64,000 nucleotides of DNA from Paenibacillus sp. LHD-117 (GCF_030929555.1 NZ_JAVFVT010000027.1:1-64000), one strand, 5' to 3'. Positions 35,135 to 44,453 are shown, numbered from the stretch's first letter. The notes: a model not told the origin generated them from the sequence alone. Numbers and translations: made by a program.

Positions 35135-37405
35135 TTATGATAAAATCGATTCCATTGTCCATATCTCCAATGAACGAATGCCCATTTGATTGTCGCCCAT
35201 AAGTTGCAAACCGAGGGAATCGGGTCGGCTCGGATAGGCCCGGGTGGTCAAGCTTTTTAACCCGTTTGCATAGGCTTCGATCATGGATCGGTCCAAGTAC
35301 ACATGCAGACGAAGCGGCTCGCCCAATAGGTCGATAGTTCCCGATTGCACGCCGCGCGTGCGCTCTTCCTCGGATAACGTCGTTTTCTCCCGGTCGACGC
35401 CTAACTCGGAATTGCCGCGGTCATAATAAATCAGCGTTTCTTCTTCTCGCGAAGGAGATTGACGAACCCATAAGCCAATTCGCTCCTCCGATTCCGACTT
35501 CTCGATTTCGATCCGGATTTCGAGCATATCGCCATGGACTTCCGCGAGAACCCGGTTTGCCTCTTCCAACGTTTCATTACGCAACGAACAAAGCTGCTTG
35601 CCGCGCAGCGATTCCAATTCCCGAATCGGCTCCACGCCAAGACGGCCATCCGGGCGCAAATAAATGCTCACCGGCAATCCGGCATTGTGAGCCCAGCCGG
35701 AATCGTAGTCGAGCTGCGGCGTCCGTTCCCCCTGCGCGATCGTGAAAATAATGTTCCGGCCGGTCTTTGGATCGACCATGCCGCTAGGACCCGTAAAATG
35801 AAAATCGCCGACGTCGATTAATTGCGGCTCTTCGTGGTCGGGAACGAATCGAACCCGTTCGCGATCGAACTCGCCGATCCAGTAATACACCTCCACATCG
35901 GCGCCAGGTCCAAGCGGACTGATAAGGAATACATGTTTCTCTCGATCGTTTGCGTCCTTGCCAAGCGGCAGCAGCACGGGCAGCTCCCACATATTGCCTA
36001 GGTGTGGATATTTGGAAGGGTCGCTTACGTAAAACGGACCTTGATATTCCCAATCGATCATGTTCCCGGATGTATAAGCAAGTACGGACCCGCCCTGCCC
36101 GTCCGTTCCTGAGCCGATCAGCAAGAACCACGTATCGCCGTCCTTCCATACGAACGGATCCCGAAAGTCGCCGAACATGCCTTGACCTTCCTCCTGCACG
36201 ATCAGCGGCGTCGGATGTTTCACCCAATTCGTCAAGTCGGCGTCCCGATCCTCGCGGAATCGGCTTCTCGCAAGCCCTACCCGCTGATTGGGCTTCGCGC
36301 TGTCGTCGCCTGCCGTGAAGAATAGGGCAGGAACGCCGAATTCATCGTAGGCCGCACTTCCAGACCATACGCCATCGGGGTCTACCGCTCCGCGCTCGGG
36401 AGCGAGAGCGATCGGCAGATCCCGCCAATGCACCATGTCTTCGCTTACCCAATGGCCCCAATGGATTTGTGCCCAATAGGGACCTTGCGGGTTATGCTGG
36501 TAGAACAGATGATAAAGTCCTTCGAAATAGATCGGCGCATGCGGCTCGTTCATCCAATGGACAGGCGGACTCGCATGGTATTGCGGACGATGGCGGTCGC
36601 TTAATAACGGAGCCCTTTCCAGCCGGATATCGGCAAGCGGAATGATCGGCGCAATGCCTCCATGCGGGCGCAGCGCGTCTTGATAAACATGGCGAACTTC
36701 ATCCGCGGACAAGGCTCGGTCGTAAATTCCGACATCGTCCATCAAGCCGTCGAACATATTGTGGCGGAAAGCTTCTGCGAGCACCGTCGCCTGATTGTTT
36801 TTTCCAATCAACAGCTCTCCCGAGCATATGCTGATCGGCGTATCTGCCGGAGTCGACTGTTCCGCAACCTGTTCCCCGTTCAAATACAGCTTCATCATCG
36901 CTTCCGTCCGGTCGAACGTTGCGACGATATGGGACCATTTCCCTTTCTCCAGCGGAAGATGGCGGCACCAAATTTCATGCCATTGTCCGCCAATCCCCAG
37001 CTGCAGCGACCAGGTACCATGCCTGAACATCCCGAACGCGTATCCTTCCGCCACTTCGCGGTTATGCTGGTTTACGATGGACGAAAGCCTTCCATCCGCA
37101 CCCCACTCGTAGGATCGCGGCGCAACCCAGGCCGAGATCGTCAAAGCGTCGCCCAAGACGGGCGCCTCCTCCGCCGCTCGAGCGATCCATGTGGAGTAGC
37201 CGTCGAACAGCAGCGCGCCTCCGCATACCCCCGGTCGCCACTGTGGCTCCGATGGTTCGCCGAATCTCCCTTGGCGCAGCGCGTAAAACACTTCGTCCGA
37301 TCTTCCGCTTGCAACGTCCGTTGCGCGGTCACCGCGACCTTCGTCGAACGTCCAATTCGCAACCGGGCCACCGCGGTCCGTTTGTTTATTCGTATCGTTA
37401 TCCAT
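35135..37405 (-). CDS. GH32 family protein with LamG-like N-terminal domain
   Basis: 756 residues. Residues of about 18-235 form a LamG/concanavalin-like binding domain (NWTFDEG, LTISAWVAP, LYLNGEQVAEQ, FDGLMDDVGIYDRALS). A GH32 five-blade propeller follows, then a C-terminal beta-sandwich. The nucleophile motif normally WMNDPNG reads WMNEPHAP, so Glu287 stands where Asp is expected. The second motif is FRDPFVW and the acid/base region is MWELPVL rather than WECPD. It may be a separate GH32 branch with different activity. No signal peptide is seen. GGAGG lies 6 nt before the ATG at 37405, 26 nt after the other GH32 gene. Confidence 0.87.
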   Translation of the reverse strand: MDNDTNKQTDRGGPVANWTFDEGRGDRATDVASGRSDEVFYALRQGRFGEPSEPQWRPGVCGGALLFDGYSTWIARAAEEAPVLGDALTISAWVAPRSYEWGADGRLSSIVNQHNREVAEGYAFGMFRHGTWSLQLGIGGQWHEIWCRHLPLEKGKWSHIVATFDRTEAMMKLYLNGEQVAEQSTPADTPISICSGELLIGKNNQATVLAEAFRHNMFDGLMDDVGIYDRALSADEVRHVYQDALRPHGGIAPIIPLADIRLERAPLLSDRHRPQYHASPPVHWMNEPHAPIYFEGLYHLFYQHNPQGPYWAQIHWGHWVSEDMVHWRDLPIALAPERGAVDPDGVWSGSAAYDEFGVPALFFTAGDDSAKPNQRVGLARSRFREDRDADLTNWVKHPTPLIVQEEGQGMFGDFRDPFVWKDGDTWFLLIGSGTDGQGGSVLAYTSGNMIDWEYQGPFYVSDPSKYPHLGNMWELPVLLPLGKDANDREKHVFLISPLGPGADVEVYYWIGEFDRERVRFVPDHEEPQLIDVGDFHFTGPSGMVDPKTGRNIIFTIAQGERTPQLDYDSGWAHNAGLPVSIYLRPDGRLGVEPIRELESLRGKQLCSLRNETLEEANRVLAEVHGDMLEIRIEIEKSESEERIGLWVRQSPSREEETLIYYDRGNSELGVDREKTTLSEEERTRGVQSGTIDLLGEPLRLHVYLDRSMIEAYANGLKSLTTRAYPSRPDSLGLQLMGDNQMGIRSLEIWTMESILS

Positions 37406-37431
37406 GCTAAGCCTCCTTGGTTCCAAGCTCG

Positions 37432-38931
37432 TTAACCATGCGCCGCTTCGGCGGCAACCGTCGCGTAGATGGATTGGAGCGGATACAGGCGAAGCGAACG
37501 TAGATGAACGTCCCCGCCAACCGCATACAATTCGAGTCCGTCTTCGCCTTCAAGCGGGAACAATTGGTCGGTCATGACAAGACCTCCGTCATTTGCGAAC
37601 ACTTCGAGGGATGAACGATCGAGCCAGAGAGTAAGTTTAATGAGGCGATCCTTCGCTTCTAGCGGCGCTCCGTGCCTGCAGCCGAACTCGGCATGGAAAT
37701 CCAGGATGCCCGACTCAGTCCGGTCGATAAACAGCTGGCCGGTTCGGACGTCGTAACCGACAACCGTTTGCCCGCCGCCAGCATGCAGCTTGATTCCGAA
37801 TTCCGCAGCCGTTCCCAGCTCGAATTCCGCTTCAAGCTCCAATTGCCTTCCGCATTGGCCGACGATAAGATCTCGACTTTCGTTAATGCGCTCGTCCTTC
37901 CATTGGCTTCCGGATAACCGCAGCTGACGGATGGCGTCAACCAGTTGCTGGACTAGACGAACGCCCTCCCGTTCCTGTCTTAGCGTTAACTTGCGCGTTA
38001 ACGTCATCGCTCCGCGCCAGCCGACCGTCGGGATCTGGTTAGCATACTTCCAGTTGTTCATCCAGCCGATGAGCAGCCGCTCCGATTCGGTTCCCGGCGC
38101 GTCTGACCAAGTGACGCCAGCATAGTTGTCCCGGCCGTAATCCAGCCAAAGCACGGTGTCTGCCGAATGCTCGTTCGTGAACGACAGTCCGTCGAATTCG
38201 CCGATAAAGTATTGCGTTCTCGAACCTTCCGGACAAGAAGGATTGTCGCCGATGCTTACGATCAGTACCCACTTCGAAGCCCCGTCGCCGCCTTCGACCG
38301 GCAGCTCGAACAGATCGGGACATTCCCAAACGCCATCGTGAGAGCCTTCCTCCGCGCCGAATTCGCTGGCGAACGTCCAATCGATCAGATTGGGCGAGCG
38401 GTACAAGAAGAGTCGGTCGCCTGCTGCTAGCACCATGATCCACTGCTCCGTCTGCTCGTGCCAGAACACTTTGGGATCGCGGAAATCCGGATAACGTTCG
38501 TCTTCAAGCACCGGATTGCCCGGATACGGAATCCAGGTGCGTCCTTTGTCTTTGCTGTATGCGATGCTTTGGCGCTGCTTGGACGCATCCGAGCCCGGAA
38601 TCATTTCCGTCTGTGTATAGACGGCTACAAGTCCCGGCTCCCCGCCGAAGAACCCGCTCGTGTCGTTGCTGTCGACAACCGCGCTGCCGGAGAAGATCGT
38701 TCCGTTATGATCGGGATACAGGGCGATCGGGAGATGCTCCCAATGCACGAGATCCTTGCTGACCGCATGGCCCCAATGCATCGGACCCCATACGGAGCTG
38801 TCCGGATGATGCTGATAGAATAAGTGGTACTCCCCTTCGAAATAAACCATGCCGTTTGGATCGTTCAGCCAATTGGCTTCTGGGGTAAAATGATACTGCG
38901 GTCGCAGCGGATGGATTGCATTCGTCTTCAT
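37432..38931 (-). CDS. GH32 fructan/sucrose hydrolase
   Basis: 499 residues. All canonical GH32 catalytic motifs are intact: WLNDPNG (nucleophile Asp), FRDPKVF (stabiliser) and WECPDLF (acid/base Glu), followed by the beta-sandwich with a TLWLDRSSLEVFANDG segment. It has no signal peptide, so it acts inside the cell on imported fructo-oligosaccharides, or possibly on sucrose (or its 6-phosphate). AAAAGGAGAG lies 9 nt before the ATG. It is the first of two GH32 genes; the importer and LacI genes lie upstream across the dispersed repeat. Confidence 0.93.
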   Translation of the reverse strand: MKTNAIHPLRPQYHFTPEANWLNDPNGMVYFEGEYHLFYQHHPDSSVWGPMHWGHAVSKDLVHWEHLPIALYPDHNGTIFSGSAVVDSNDTSGFFGGEPGLVAVYTQTEMIPGSDASKQRQSIAYSKDKGRTWIPYPGNPVLEDERYPDFRDPKVFWHEQTEQWIMVLAAGDRLFLYRSPNLIDWTFASEFGAEEGSHDGVWECPDLFELPVEGGDGASKWVLIVSIGDNPSCPEGSRTQYFIGEFDGLSFTNEHSADTVLWLDYGRDNYAGVTWSDAPGTESERLLIGWMNNWKYANQIPTVGWRGAMTLTRKLTLRQEREGVRLVQQLVDAIRQLRLSGSQWKDERINESRDLIVGQCGRQLELEAEFELGTAAEFGIKLHAGGGQTVVGYDVRTGQLFIDRTESGILDFHAEFGCRHGAPLEAKDRLIKLTLWLDRSSLEVFANDGGLVMTDQLFPLEGEDGLELYAVGGDVHLRSLRLYPLQSIYATVAAEAAHG

Positions 38932-38970
38932 CGGTTTCTCTCTCCTTTTATCTGTCTAAAAAAAATAAAT

Positions 38971-39137
38971 GTTCAAAAAGTCCGGTTTTCAGCACCGAGA
39001 AGATTGAAAGAAGCTAGGAACTGAGGAGCGGAGCGTAGTGGAAGCTACGTGAGCACCGGAAGGTCCGGCTGAATTCAAGATTCGATGTCGAATAAACTTC
39101 ATGGTATACATCGTGATCAAAAGTGGACTTTTTGAAC
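38971..39137 (+). repeat. Dispersed repeat with terminal inverted ends, copy 1
   Basis: A 167 bp element that begins GTTCAAAAAGTCC and ends GGACTTTTTGAAC, a perfect 13 bp inverted repeat. The interior includes GAAAGAAGCTAGGAA, GAGGAGCGGAGCGTAG, CTACGTGAGCACCGGAAG and CGGCTGAATTCAAGATTCGA. A second copy with the same orientation lies at 58003-58170. It encodes no protein. It lies between the GH32 gene and the sugar-binding protein gene. Confidence 0.85.
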
Positions 39138-39212
39138 TTCATCTAATGAGGAATACGGCCGGGATGGAGCCGTCTAAGAGAGGCAACATCCCGAGCCGAC
39201 CTTTCCTAGCTA

Positions 39213-40841
39213 TTACTTTTGTGCTTCCTTGTAACGGTCAAGCGCGGTTTGGTACAATTCCATAAGCTTGCTAAGACCCATATCTTCCACCGTCTTCACG
39301 TAGCTGTCCCACGCTTTGTCGTCCAAGCCTTCCACGATAAATTTCGCGCGCTGCGTGTTTACGAATTTGATCAGTTCGGGTTCGATTTGGTTGATCGTAT
39401 CCAGTTCTTCCGGCAGGAAGAAAATCGTCGGGTAGTTTTCCTTCTCCATGAACGGCTCGTAATATTTTTCCAGATCCGTCTTCCGCTGCTTCGCTCGCGG
39501 CTCCATATCGACGATCGTCTTGAAATGTTCGGCCGTAATGACGCCGGCGCCGTTCGGCGCGACCTTCTGGCGGAACTCGCCCATGGATACGCCTTCTTCT
39601 AGCGGAAGGTTGACCAGCTTGCCGTTCGCGTCTTTCTCGTAAATGACGCCGATCGGTCCCCAGTGAATTTGCGCGGCCATGTACGGCTCATATTGCTGAT
39701 CGATCCAGCGCATCGTCGCTTCCGGATGTTCGTTATCTTTCGTAATGACAAAGGCGTTCCTGCCAGGACCGCCGCCGTTGCCTCTTCCGATCGTCTTTTT
39801 GCCGGTCGGGCCGGTAAGCGGAGGTACGAGCGCATAGTTGGCCGCTTGCTCCGTGCCGACGACCTCTTCGATTTCCCACCAAACGTAGGAGCCGAGCGAC
39901 GGGTCCGGCGTTTTGCCTTTCGCCAAATATTGAGGAGCGTCCTGCGTGAACGACTCCGGATCGATCAGGCCTTGCTTATACCATTTCTCGTTGAAATAAG
40001 TGAGCGCTTCCTTGTATTCCGGCTGCGTAGCGGTAAAGATCACTTTGCCGTCGCGGACGATCCGGTGCTCCAGATTGTCCGGCAGGCCGAAGGCGCCGAA
40101 CAAGCCCGCGATATCCATGCACCACTGCATATGCATGAAGCTGAGCGGTATTTCGTCAGCTTTGCCGTTGCCGTTCGGGTCCTTCGTTTTGAAGGCGACA
40201 AGCGCTTCCGTATACTCGTCAAGCGTTTCCGGGAATTTCAGTCCCAGCTTGTCGAGCCATTGCTTGTTAATGACATGGAAGAACGGATTCGTGCCGAGTT
40301 CGTTCTCTTCCCATGTCGGCAAGCCGTAGATATGGCCGTCGGGAGCGGTAATCGCCGCTTTCACATCCGGCCTTTCCTCGAGCAGCTTCTTCAAATTCGG
40401 AGCGTATTGATCGATCAGGTCCTCCAGCGGAATGATCGTGCCGTCTTCGCCGTACGTAATTAATTCATAATCGGAAAATTGCGAAGCATAAAAAGCGTCA
40501 GGCAGATCGCCGCTCGCCAGCAGCAGGTTTTTCTTCTCGAGATAGTCGGTGTCCGGAATGTTCGTCCAATTGATATGAACGTTCGTATCCTTTTCGAGAC
40601 GCTTGAAAATTTCCATTTCGTTATACTCCGGCGCCAGCGCGGCTTTCGGAGAAACGATCTCGAGCGTCAATGTTTCATCGACGATCGGCAATCCCTCTTT
40701 GTTGAAGCTCGCTTCCTCGCCGGTCGGTTTGTTGCCTCCGTTCGCTCCTCCATTCTCAGGCGCTTGGTTGCCATTGTTGCCGGTACAAGCGGAAAGCATC
40801 AAACTGGCCGTTAAAACCATGCCGACTGCGGTCTTTTTCAT
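39213..40841 (-). CDS. Sugar ABC transporter, substrate-binding lipoprotein
   Basis: 542 residues. Signal peptide with lipobox LMLSAC (Cys19), then an Asn/Gly-rich linker and a large LplA/YtcQ-type solute-binding fold, longer than family 1 proteins, as is usual for oligosaccharide binders in Paenibacillus. It captures sugar outside the membrane for the two permeases encoded upstream. No ATPase gene is in the operon; such systems share a common MsmX-type ATPase. The adjacent GH32 and fructokinase genes suggest fructo-oligosaccharides. GGGAGG lies about 9 nt before the ATG. Confidence 0.9.
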   Translation of the reverse strand: MKKTAVGMVLTASLMLSACTGNNGNQAPENGGANGGNKPTGEEASFNKEGLPIVDETLTLEIVSPKAALAPEYNEMEIFKRLEKDTNVHINWTNIPDTDYLEKKNLLLASGDLPDAFYASQFSDYELITYGEDGTIIPLEDLIDQYAPNLKKLLEERPDVKAAITAPDGHIYGLPTWEENELGTNPFFHVINKQWLDKLGLKFPETLDEYTEALVAFKTKDPNGNGKADEIPLSFMHMQWCMDIAGLFGAFGLPDNLEHRIVRDGKVIFTATQPEYKEALTYFNEKWYKQGLIDPESFTQDAPQYLAKGKTPDPSLGSYVWWEIEEVVGTEQAANYALVPPLTGPTGKKTIGRGNGGGPGRNAFVITKDNEHPEATMRWIDQQYEPYMAAQIHWGPIGVIYEKDANGKLVNLPLEEGVSMGEFRQKVAPNGAGVITAEHFKTIVDMEPRAKQRKTDLEKYYEPFMEKENYPTIFFLPEELDTINQIEPELIKFVNTQRAKFIVEGLDDKAWDSYVKTVEDMGLSKLMELYQTALDRYKEAQK

Positions 40842-40954
40842 CTGTGATGATCCTCCCTTAACGGTTCTATATGTTTATTTATCATCATCCGGGATCCGAT
40901 CCGCGGTTTTACGTCACCCGGCGATAATCAAGCTGAGTACGGCCTCGCGCCGTA

Positions 40955-41851
40955 TTACCCTTTGATGGAGCCGATCATGACCCCTTTGACGAAATAACGC
41001 TGAAGGAACGGGTAGAGCGCCAGCAGCGGCAAGCTTGCGATAATAATGACGCCGTATTTGATCAGCTCCGTCACTCGGAGCTTGGCGGCATACGATTCGA
41101 CGTCGATCATCATGCTGGAGTTGACCTGATTCTGAACCAGGATGTTTCTCAGCACGAGCTGGAGCGGGAATTTCGATTCTTCGTTCAAATAAATCATGGC
41201 GTCAAAAAATCCGTTCCAGAAGCCAACGACGTGGTAAAGCACCATTACCGCGATGATCGGCTTAGACAGCGGCAGCACCATGCGGAGAAAAAATCTCGTA
41301 TTCGAGCAGCCGTCGATGAATGCAGCTTCTCGCATTTCGTCCGGAATCGTGCTTTGGAAAAACGTGCGTACGATGATGATATTGAACACGCCTGCGGCTC
41401 CGGGAACGACAAGCGCCCAAATCGTATTGATCATGTTGAGGTCCTTGATCAGCAAGTAAGTCGGGATCAATCCCCCGCCGAAAAACATCGTGAACATAAA
41501 GAACCACATAAACGCGCTCCGGCCGATCAAATCCCTCCGCGCCAGCGGGTAAGCGGCCATTAGCGTGATCGTCACGCTGATCGCGGTTCCTACGATCGCA
41601 TACAGAAGCGAATTTCCGTAGCCGATCCAGATGGACGAATCCGCGAAGATCCGCTCGTAGCCGTCCAAGGTCAGCCCCTTCGGAAACAGCCATATTTCGC
41701 CTGAATAGATCAGGTTAGGATCGCTGAAGGACGCGATGAGCACAAAATAAAGCGGATACAAAATGAGCAGCATACCGATTGTTAGTAGCGTATAGTTGAC
41801 GATGTCGAACAAGACATCGCTTTTCGTTTTTCGAGCAAGCAGCGTATTCAT
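40955..41851 (-). CDS. Sugar ABC transporter permease (LplC/YtcP type)
   Basis: 298 residues with six membrane helices. The coupling-helix motif EAAFIDGCSNTRFFLRMVLP (EAA loop) that contacts the ATPase is clear. GGGGGA precedes the ATG at 41851, which lies 11 nt after the stop of the other permease gene. Second gene of the importer operon, paired with 41863-42822. Confidence 0.93.
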   Translation of the reverse strand: MNTLLARKTKSDVLFDIVNYTLLTIGMLLILYPLYFVLIASFSDPNLIYSGEIWLFPKGLTLDGYERIFADSSIWIGYGNSLLYAIVGTAISVTITLMAAYPLARRDLIGRSAFMWFFMFTMFFGGGLIPTYLLIKDLNMINTIWALVVPGAAGVFNIIIVRTFFQSTIPDEMREAAFIDGCSNTRFFLRMVLPLSKPIIAVMVLYHVVGFWNGFFDAMIYLNEESKFPLQLVLRNILVQNQVNSSMMIDVESYAAKLRVTELIKYGVIIIASLPLLALYPFLQRYFVKGVMIGSIKG

Positions 41852-41862
41852 GGTTATTCCCC

Positions 41863-42822
41863 CTACCACAAGCTGGTTTCCGTCAGCCGTCTGGCTACCC
41901 GGTTTACCGTTATTAGAAGCACTACGTTAATGATGGCGTTGAATAGGCCGATTGCGGCGGAGAAGCTGTATTGCGCCTTTTGAATACCGAGCTCGTAAAC
42001 ATAAGTCGGAATAATGTTCGAAGCCGCGTAATTCAGATCGCTCTGCATCAGGTACGCTTTCTCGAAGCCGACGCTCATGATGTTGCCCAGCGCCAGCACC
42101 ATCAAAATGATGATCGTGGGCAGAATGCTCGGGATATCGACATGCTTCACCCGCTTCCACTTGCTGGCCCCGTCCATGACGGCCGCCTCGTGCAGCTCGG
42201 GATTAACGCCTGCGAGAGCCGCCAAATAAATAATGGTGGCGAATCCCGTTTCTTGCCAAATGCCGGAGAGCACATACAAGGGCCGGAACCAGCTTTCGCT
42301 TGCCATGAACAGGACCGGTTCGCCGCCGAAGAATGTGATGACATGGTTCACGATACCGCTGTTCGGGGAGAGGAATACGCCCAGCATCCCCACAAGCACG
42401 ACGGTCGATATGAAATGCGGCGCGTAGATGACCGTCTGCACGAACTTTTTATATCGTTTCCCTATCATCTGATTGAGCATCAGCGCCACGATAATCGGAA
42501 CCGGGAAGCTGAAGACGAGCGAGTACACGCTTAACAAAATGGTGTTTTCCATGATCGGCCAAAAGTTGTACGCTTCGAAAAACCGGATGAAATGCTCGAA
42601 GCCGACCCACTCGCTGCCCCATATTCCTTTGCTCGCCCGGAAATCCTTGAACGCGATTTGAACGCCGTACATCGGGTAATACCTAAACACGAGATAAATC
42701 GCTACCGCCGGCAACAGAAACAAGTAAAGCTCATAGTTTTGTCTGATCTTTACCCAGGTGCGGTTGCCGCGCCCGCTGCTCCCCTTCGTTTGCTGCAGCA
42801 CTTCCGGCTCTGCCGTTCTCAT
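41863..42822 (-). CDS. Sugar ABC transporter permease (LplB type)
   Basis: 319 residues with six membrane helices after a cytoplasmic N-terminus. The EAA loop reads EAAVMDGASKWKRVKHVDIP. It is the first gene of the importer operon, with an AAGGTGG site. About 125 nt upstream is a well-formed sigma-A promoter with an overlapping cre-like site and LacI-type operators, so the operon is probably repressed by the adjacent LacI protein and by CcpA. Confidence 0.93.
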   Translation of the reverse strand: MRTAEPEVLQQTKGSSGRGNRTWVKIRQNYELYLFLLPAVAIYLVFRYYPMYGVQIAFKDFRASKGIWGSEWVGFEHFIRFFEAYNFWPIMENTILLSVYSLVFSFPVPIIVALMLNQMIGKRYKKFVQTVIYAPHFISTVVLVGMLGVFLSPNSGIVNHVITFFGGEPVLFMASESWFRPLYVLSGIWQETGFATIIYLAALAGVNPELHEAAVMDGASKWKRVKHVDIPSILPTIIILMVLALGNIMSVGFEKAYLMQSDLNYAASNIIPTYVYELGIQKAQYSFSAAIGLFNAIINVVLLITVNRVARRLTETSLW

Positions 42823-42848
42823 CTTTCATTCCACCTTCCACCCTCTTG

Positions 42849-42866
42849 CGCAATCGTTTACGTCAT
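42849..42866. promoter_or_regulatory. LacI-type operator half or variant (O2)
   Basis: CGCAATCGTTTACGTCAT, sharing CAATCGTTTACG with the sequence at 43251-43263, in the leader just before the permease gene. Confidence 0.5.
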
Positions 42867-42925
42867 ACTCGTAAATCGGTTCTGATTTCATCTTTCATGA
42901 CGAATTGCGATTCTTTTTCTTCAGA

Positions 42926-42945
42926 AAAACGTTTACGTAATCGTT
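42926..42945. promoter_or_regulatory. LacI-type operator at the importer transcription start (O3)
   Basis: AAAACGTTTACGTAATCGTT (42926-42945) contains AAACGTTTACG as in the operator next to lacI. It covers the expected start point of the promoter at 42953-42982, a position suited to repression. Confidence 0.6.
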
Positions 42946-42952
42946 TGTCTTG

Positions 42953-42982
42953 ATTATAAGCGCTTTCATGCACACACGTCAA
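42953..42982 (-). promoter_or_regulatory. Sigma-A promoter of the sugar importer operon
   Basis: Minus strand TTGACG (42977-42982), 18 nt spacer, TATAAT (42953-42958). This is the best sigma-A match I found in the window. Confidence 0.75.
42955..42968. promoter_or_regulatory. cre-like catabolite repression site
   Basis: Minus strand TGAAAGCGCTTATA matches the CcpA cre consensus (TGAAAGCGCTWWCA) except near its last bases. It sits over the -10 element, which would allow glucose repression of the importer. Confidence 0.55.
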
Positions 42983-43240
42983 GGCTATTTTTACGGTTTT
43001 CTTAGGATTAAGTTTATCAGCCATTTCGATCGTAAGCTTTCGATTAGTTTTCCTATTTTCTTTCAAAAAAATCCGCTTCCCCTGGCGAACCGGCATGGAT
43101 AAACGCCGGCCCGCAGAGGTTGCGGACGTTTCTTTCGCAGCTGCTAAGGCCGCTAATTCATGAATCCGATCGCCGTTAATAAGCGTCTCAGCATGCTAGG
43201 CATCAACTACCCCATAAAGTAGAATATTATGCAATCAATC

Positions 43241-43263
43241 AATCGTTTGCGCAATCGTTTACG
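43241..43263. promoter_or_regulatory. Tandem LacI-type operator-like sequence (O4)
   Basis: AATCGTTTGCGCAATCGTTTACG, two copies of AATCGTTT in tandem, the second identical to the core of the site at 42849. It lies just past the lacI terminator; DNA looping to the operators near the promoter is possible. The rest of the 42983-43240 interval holds no gene that I can support. Confidence 0.45.
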
Positions 43264-43271
43264 TATCAGTC

Positions 43272-43305
43272 AAAAAAGAATAGTCAGCTCGATTGTCTGA
43301 CTATT
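43272..43305 (-). terminator. Intrinsic terminator of lacI
   Basis: Nine base-pair stem AATAGTCAG/CTGACTATT and a T run on the minus strand. The stop codon of the LacI gene lies inside the stem. Confidence 0.8.
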
Positions 43306-44288
43306 AGTTTGGCTGTAAGCCTATGTTCCTGCAGCGATGCTGTGGCGTTGTCGATACGCTCCAGCATCACCTCGGCCGCTTTCACGCCTAATTCGAAGGC
43401 AGGCTGCTCGATGACGGTAAGCGGAGGCGACGTAATGCGTGTCCATTGGAATTCGTCGTAGGCGACGACGGCCATACGATCGGGAACATTGATTTTTTTC
43501 TCCTGCAGGTAAGAGATGACGCCCATCGCCATGACGTTATCCGTCACGAATATCGCCGTCGGCTGCTCCTGAAGCAAGGACTCCGTCATGTTGGATCCGC
43601 TGGCGAGCGAAACTTCGCCAATTCGGATAAGGGAAGGATCCGGCGCAATGCCTGCTTCGGACAAGGCATCGAGATATCCGGCGTACCTTTCTTCCGTCGT
43701 CGTGAGCGTAAGCGGACCCGAGAGGTAGGCAATTCGCGTATGCCCCTTCGCGATCAGCATTTGAACCGCTTCCTTGGATACGGTTTTGTTGTCCACCACG
43801 ACGCTGTCCCTTCTGCAATTAACAGGCACTCGGTCCAAATAAATAACGGGATAATCGCCGAACAGCCGCTCGTAATCGAGCTCTCTGCTTGAAGGCGCCA
43901 TAATGAGGCCGTCGATCATCTGAGAGCCGAGCATCCGGATTTCATCCGTCTCGAACGCCTCTTCCTCGTGGGAATCGCTAAGCACGAGATGGTATTGATG
44001 CTGCTTCAGCACGCTTTGAATGCCGGCAGCGACCGACATGAAAAAAAAGTTCGACGTTTCCGAGGCAAGAATCGGCGCCAGAAACGCGATGACAAACGAT
44101 TTGCGGCTGCGAAGCGATCGTGCCACGGAGTTGATTCGGTAGTTCAAGTCGTCCATCGCCTGGTGGACCTTCTGTTTCGTTTCTTCGGAGACGAACCGCG
44201 TGCCGTTAATGACATGCGATACGGTAGCCGTCGAAACATTGGCCTGCTTGGCCACGTCTTTGATGCTTATATTTTTGTTATCAGTCAT
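43284..44288 (-). CDS. LacI-family transcription repressor
   Basis: 334 residues. The N-terminal HTH (ISIKDVAKQANVSTATVSHV then INGTRFVS hinge) is followed by a periplasmic-binding-protein-like sensor domain. It probably senses a fructan-derived sugar and controls the importer and GH32 genes. A perfect 12 bp palindrome at 44349-44360 lies about 60 nt upstream of the ATG, fitting autoregulation. The ATG at 44288 is chosen because it gives the standard HTH start; an AGGTG site lies 8 nt upstream. Confidence 0.92.
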   Translation of the reverse strand: MTDNKNISIKDVAKQANVSTATVSHVINGTRFVSEETKQKVHQAMDDLNYRINSVARSLRSRKSFVIAFLAPILASETSNFFFMSVAAGIQSVLKQHQYHLVLSDSHEEEAFETDEIRMLGSQMIDGLIMAPSSRELDYERLFGDYPVIYLDRVPVNCRRDSVVVDNKTVSKEAVQMLIAKGHTRIAYLSGPLTLTTTEERYAGYLDALSEAGIAPDPSLIRIGEVSLASGSNMTESLLQEQPTAIFVTDNVMAMGVISYLQEKKINVPDRMAVVAYDEFQWTRITSPPLTVIEQPAFELGVKAAEVMLERIDNATASLQEHRLTAKLIVRQSS

Positions 44289-44348
44289 ATTCACACACCT
44301 ATGTTCCATTCGATTATGCAAATCGTCTACCGCAAGCGAATAATCTAG

Positions 44349-44360
44349 CGTAAACGTTTA
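44349..44360. promoter_or_regulatory. LacI-type operator upstream of lacI (O1)
   Basis: Perfect palindrome GTAAACGTTTAC with a central CG, the standard LacI/GalR-family operator form. Confidence 0.7.
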
Positions 44361-44453
44361 CATAGCTTTACTTTATGATATAGGCGTCTGCTTTGTCAAT
44401 GTTTCTCAAATAAAAAACGATGATGGCACGGGATTATTGTTTTTTGTTCTCCG

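Noticed and set aside
39150..39212. Stem CGGGATG/CATCCCG after the binding-protein gene as terminator
   Set aside because: Long loop and no T-tract, so I did not call it.
44395..44453. Terminator after kdpE
   Set aside because: A T run is present on the minus strand, but the preceding stem is too imperfect to support a call.
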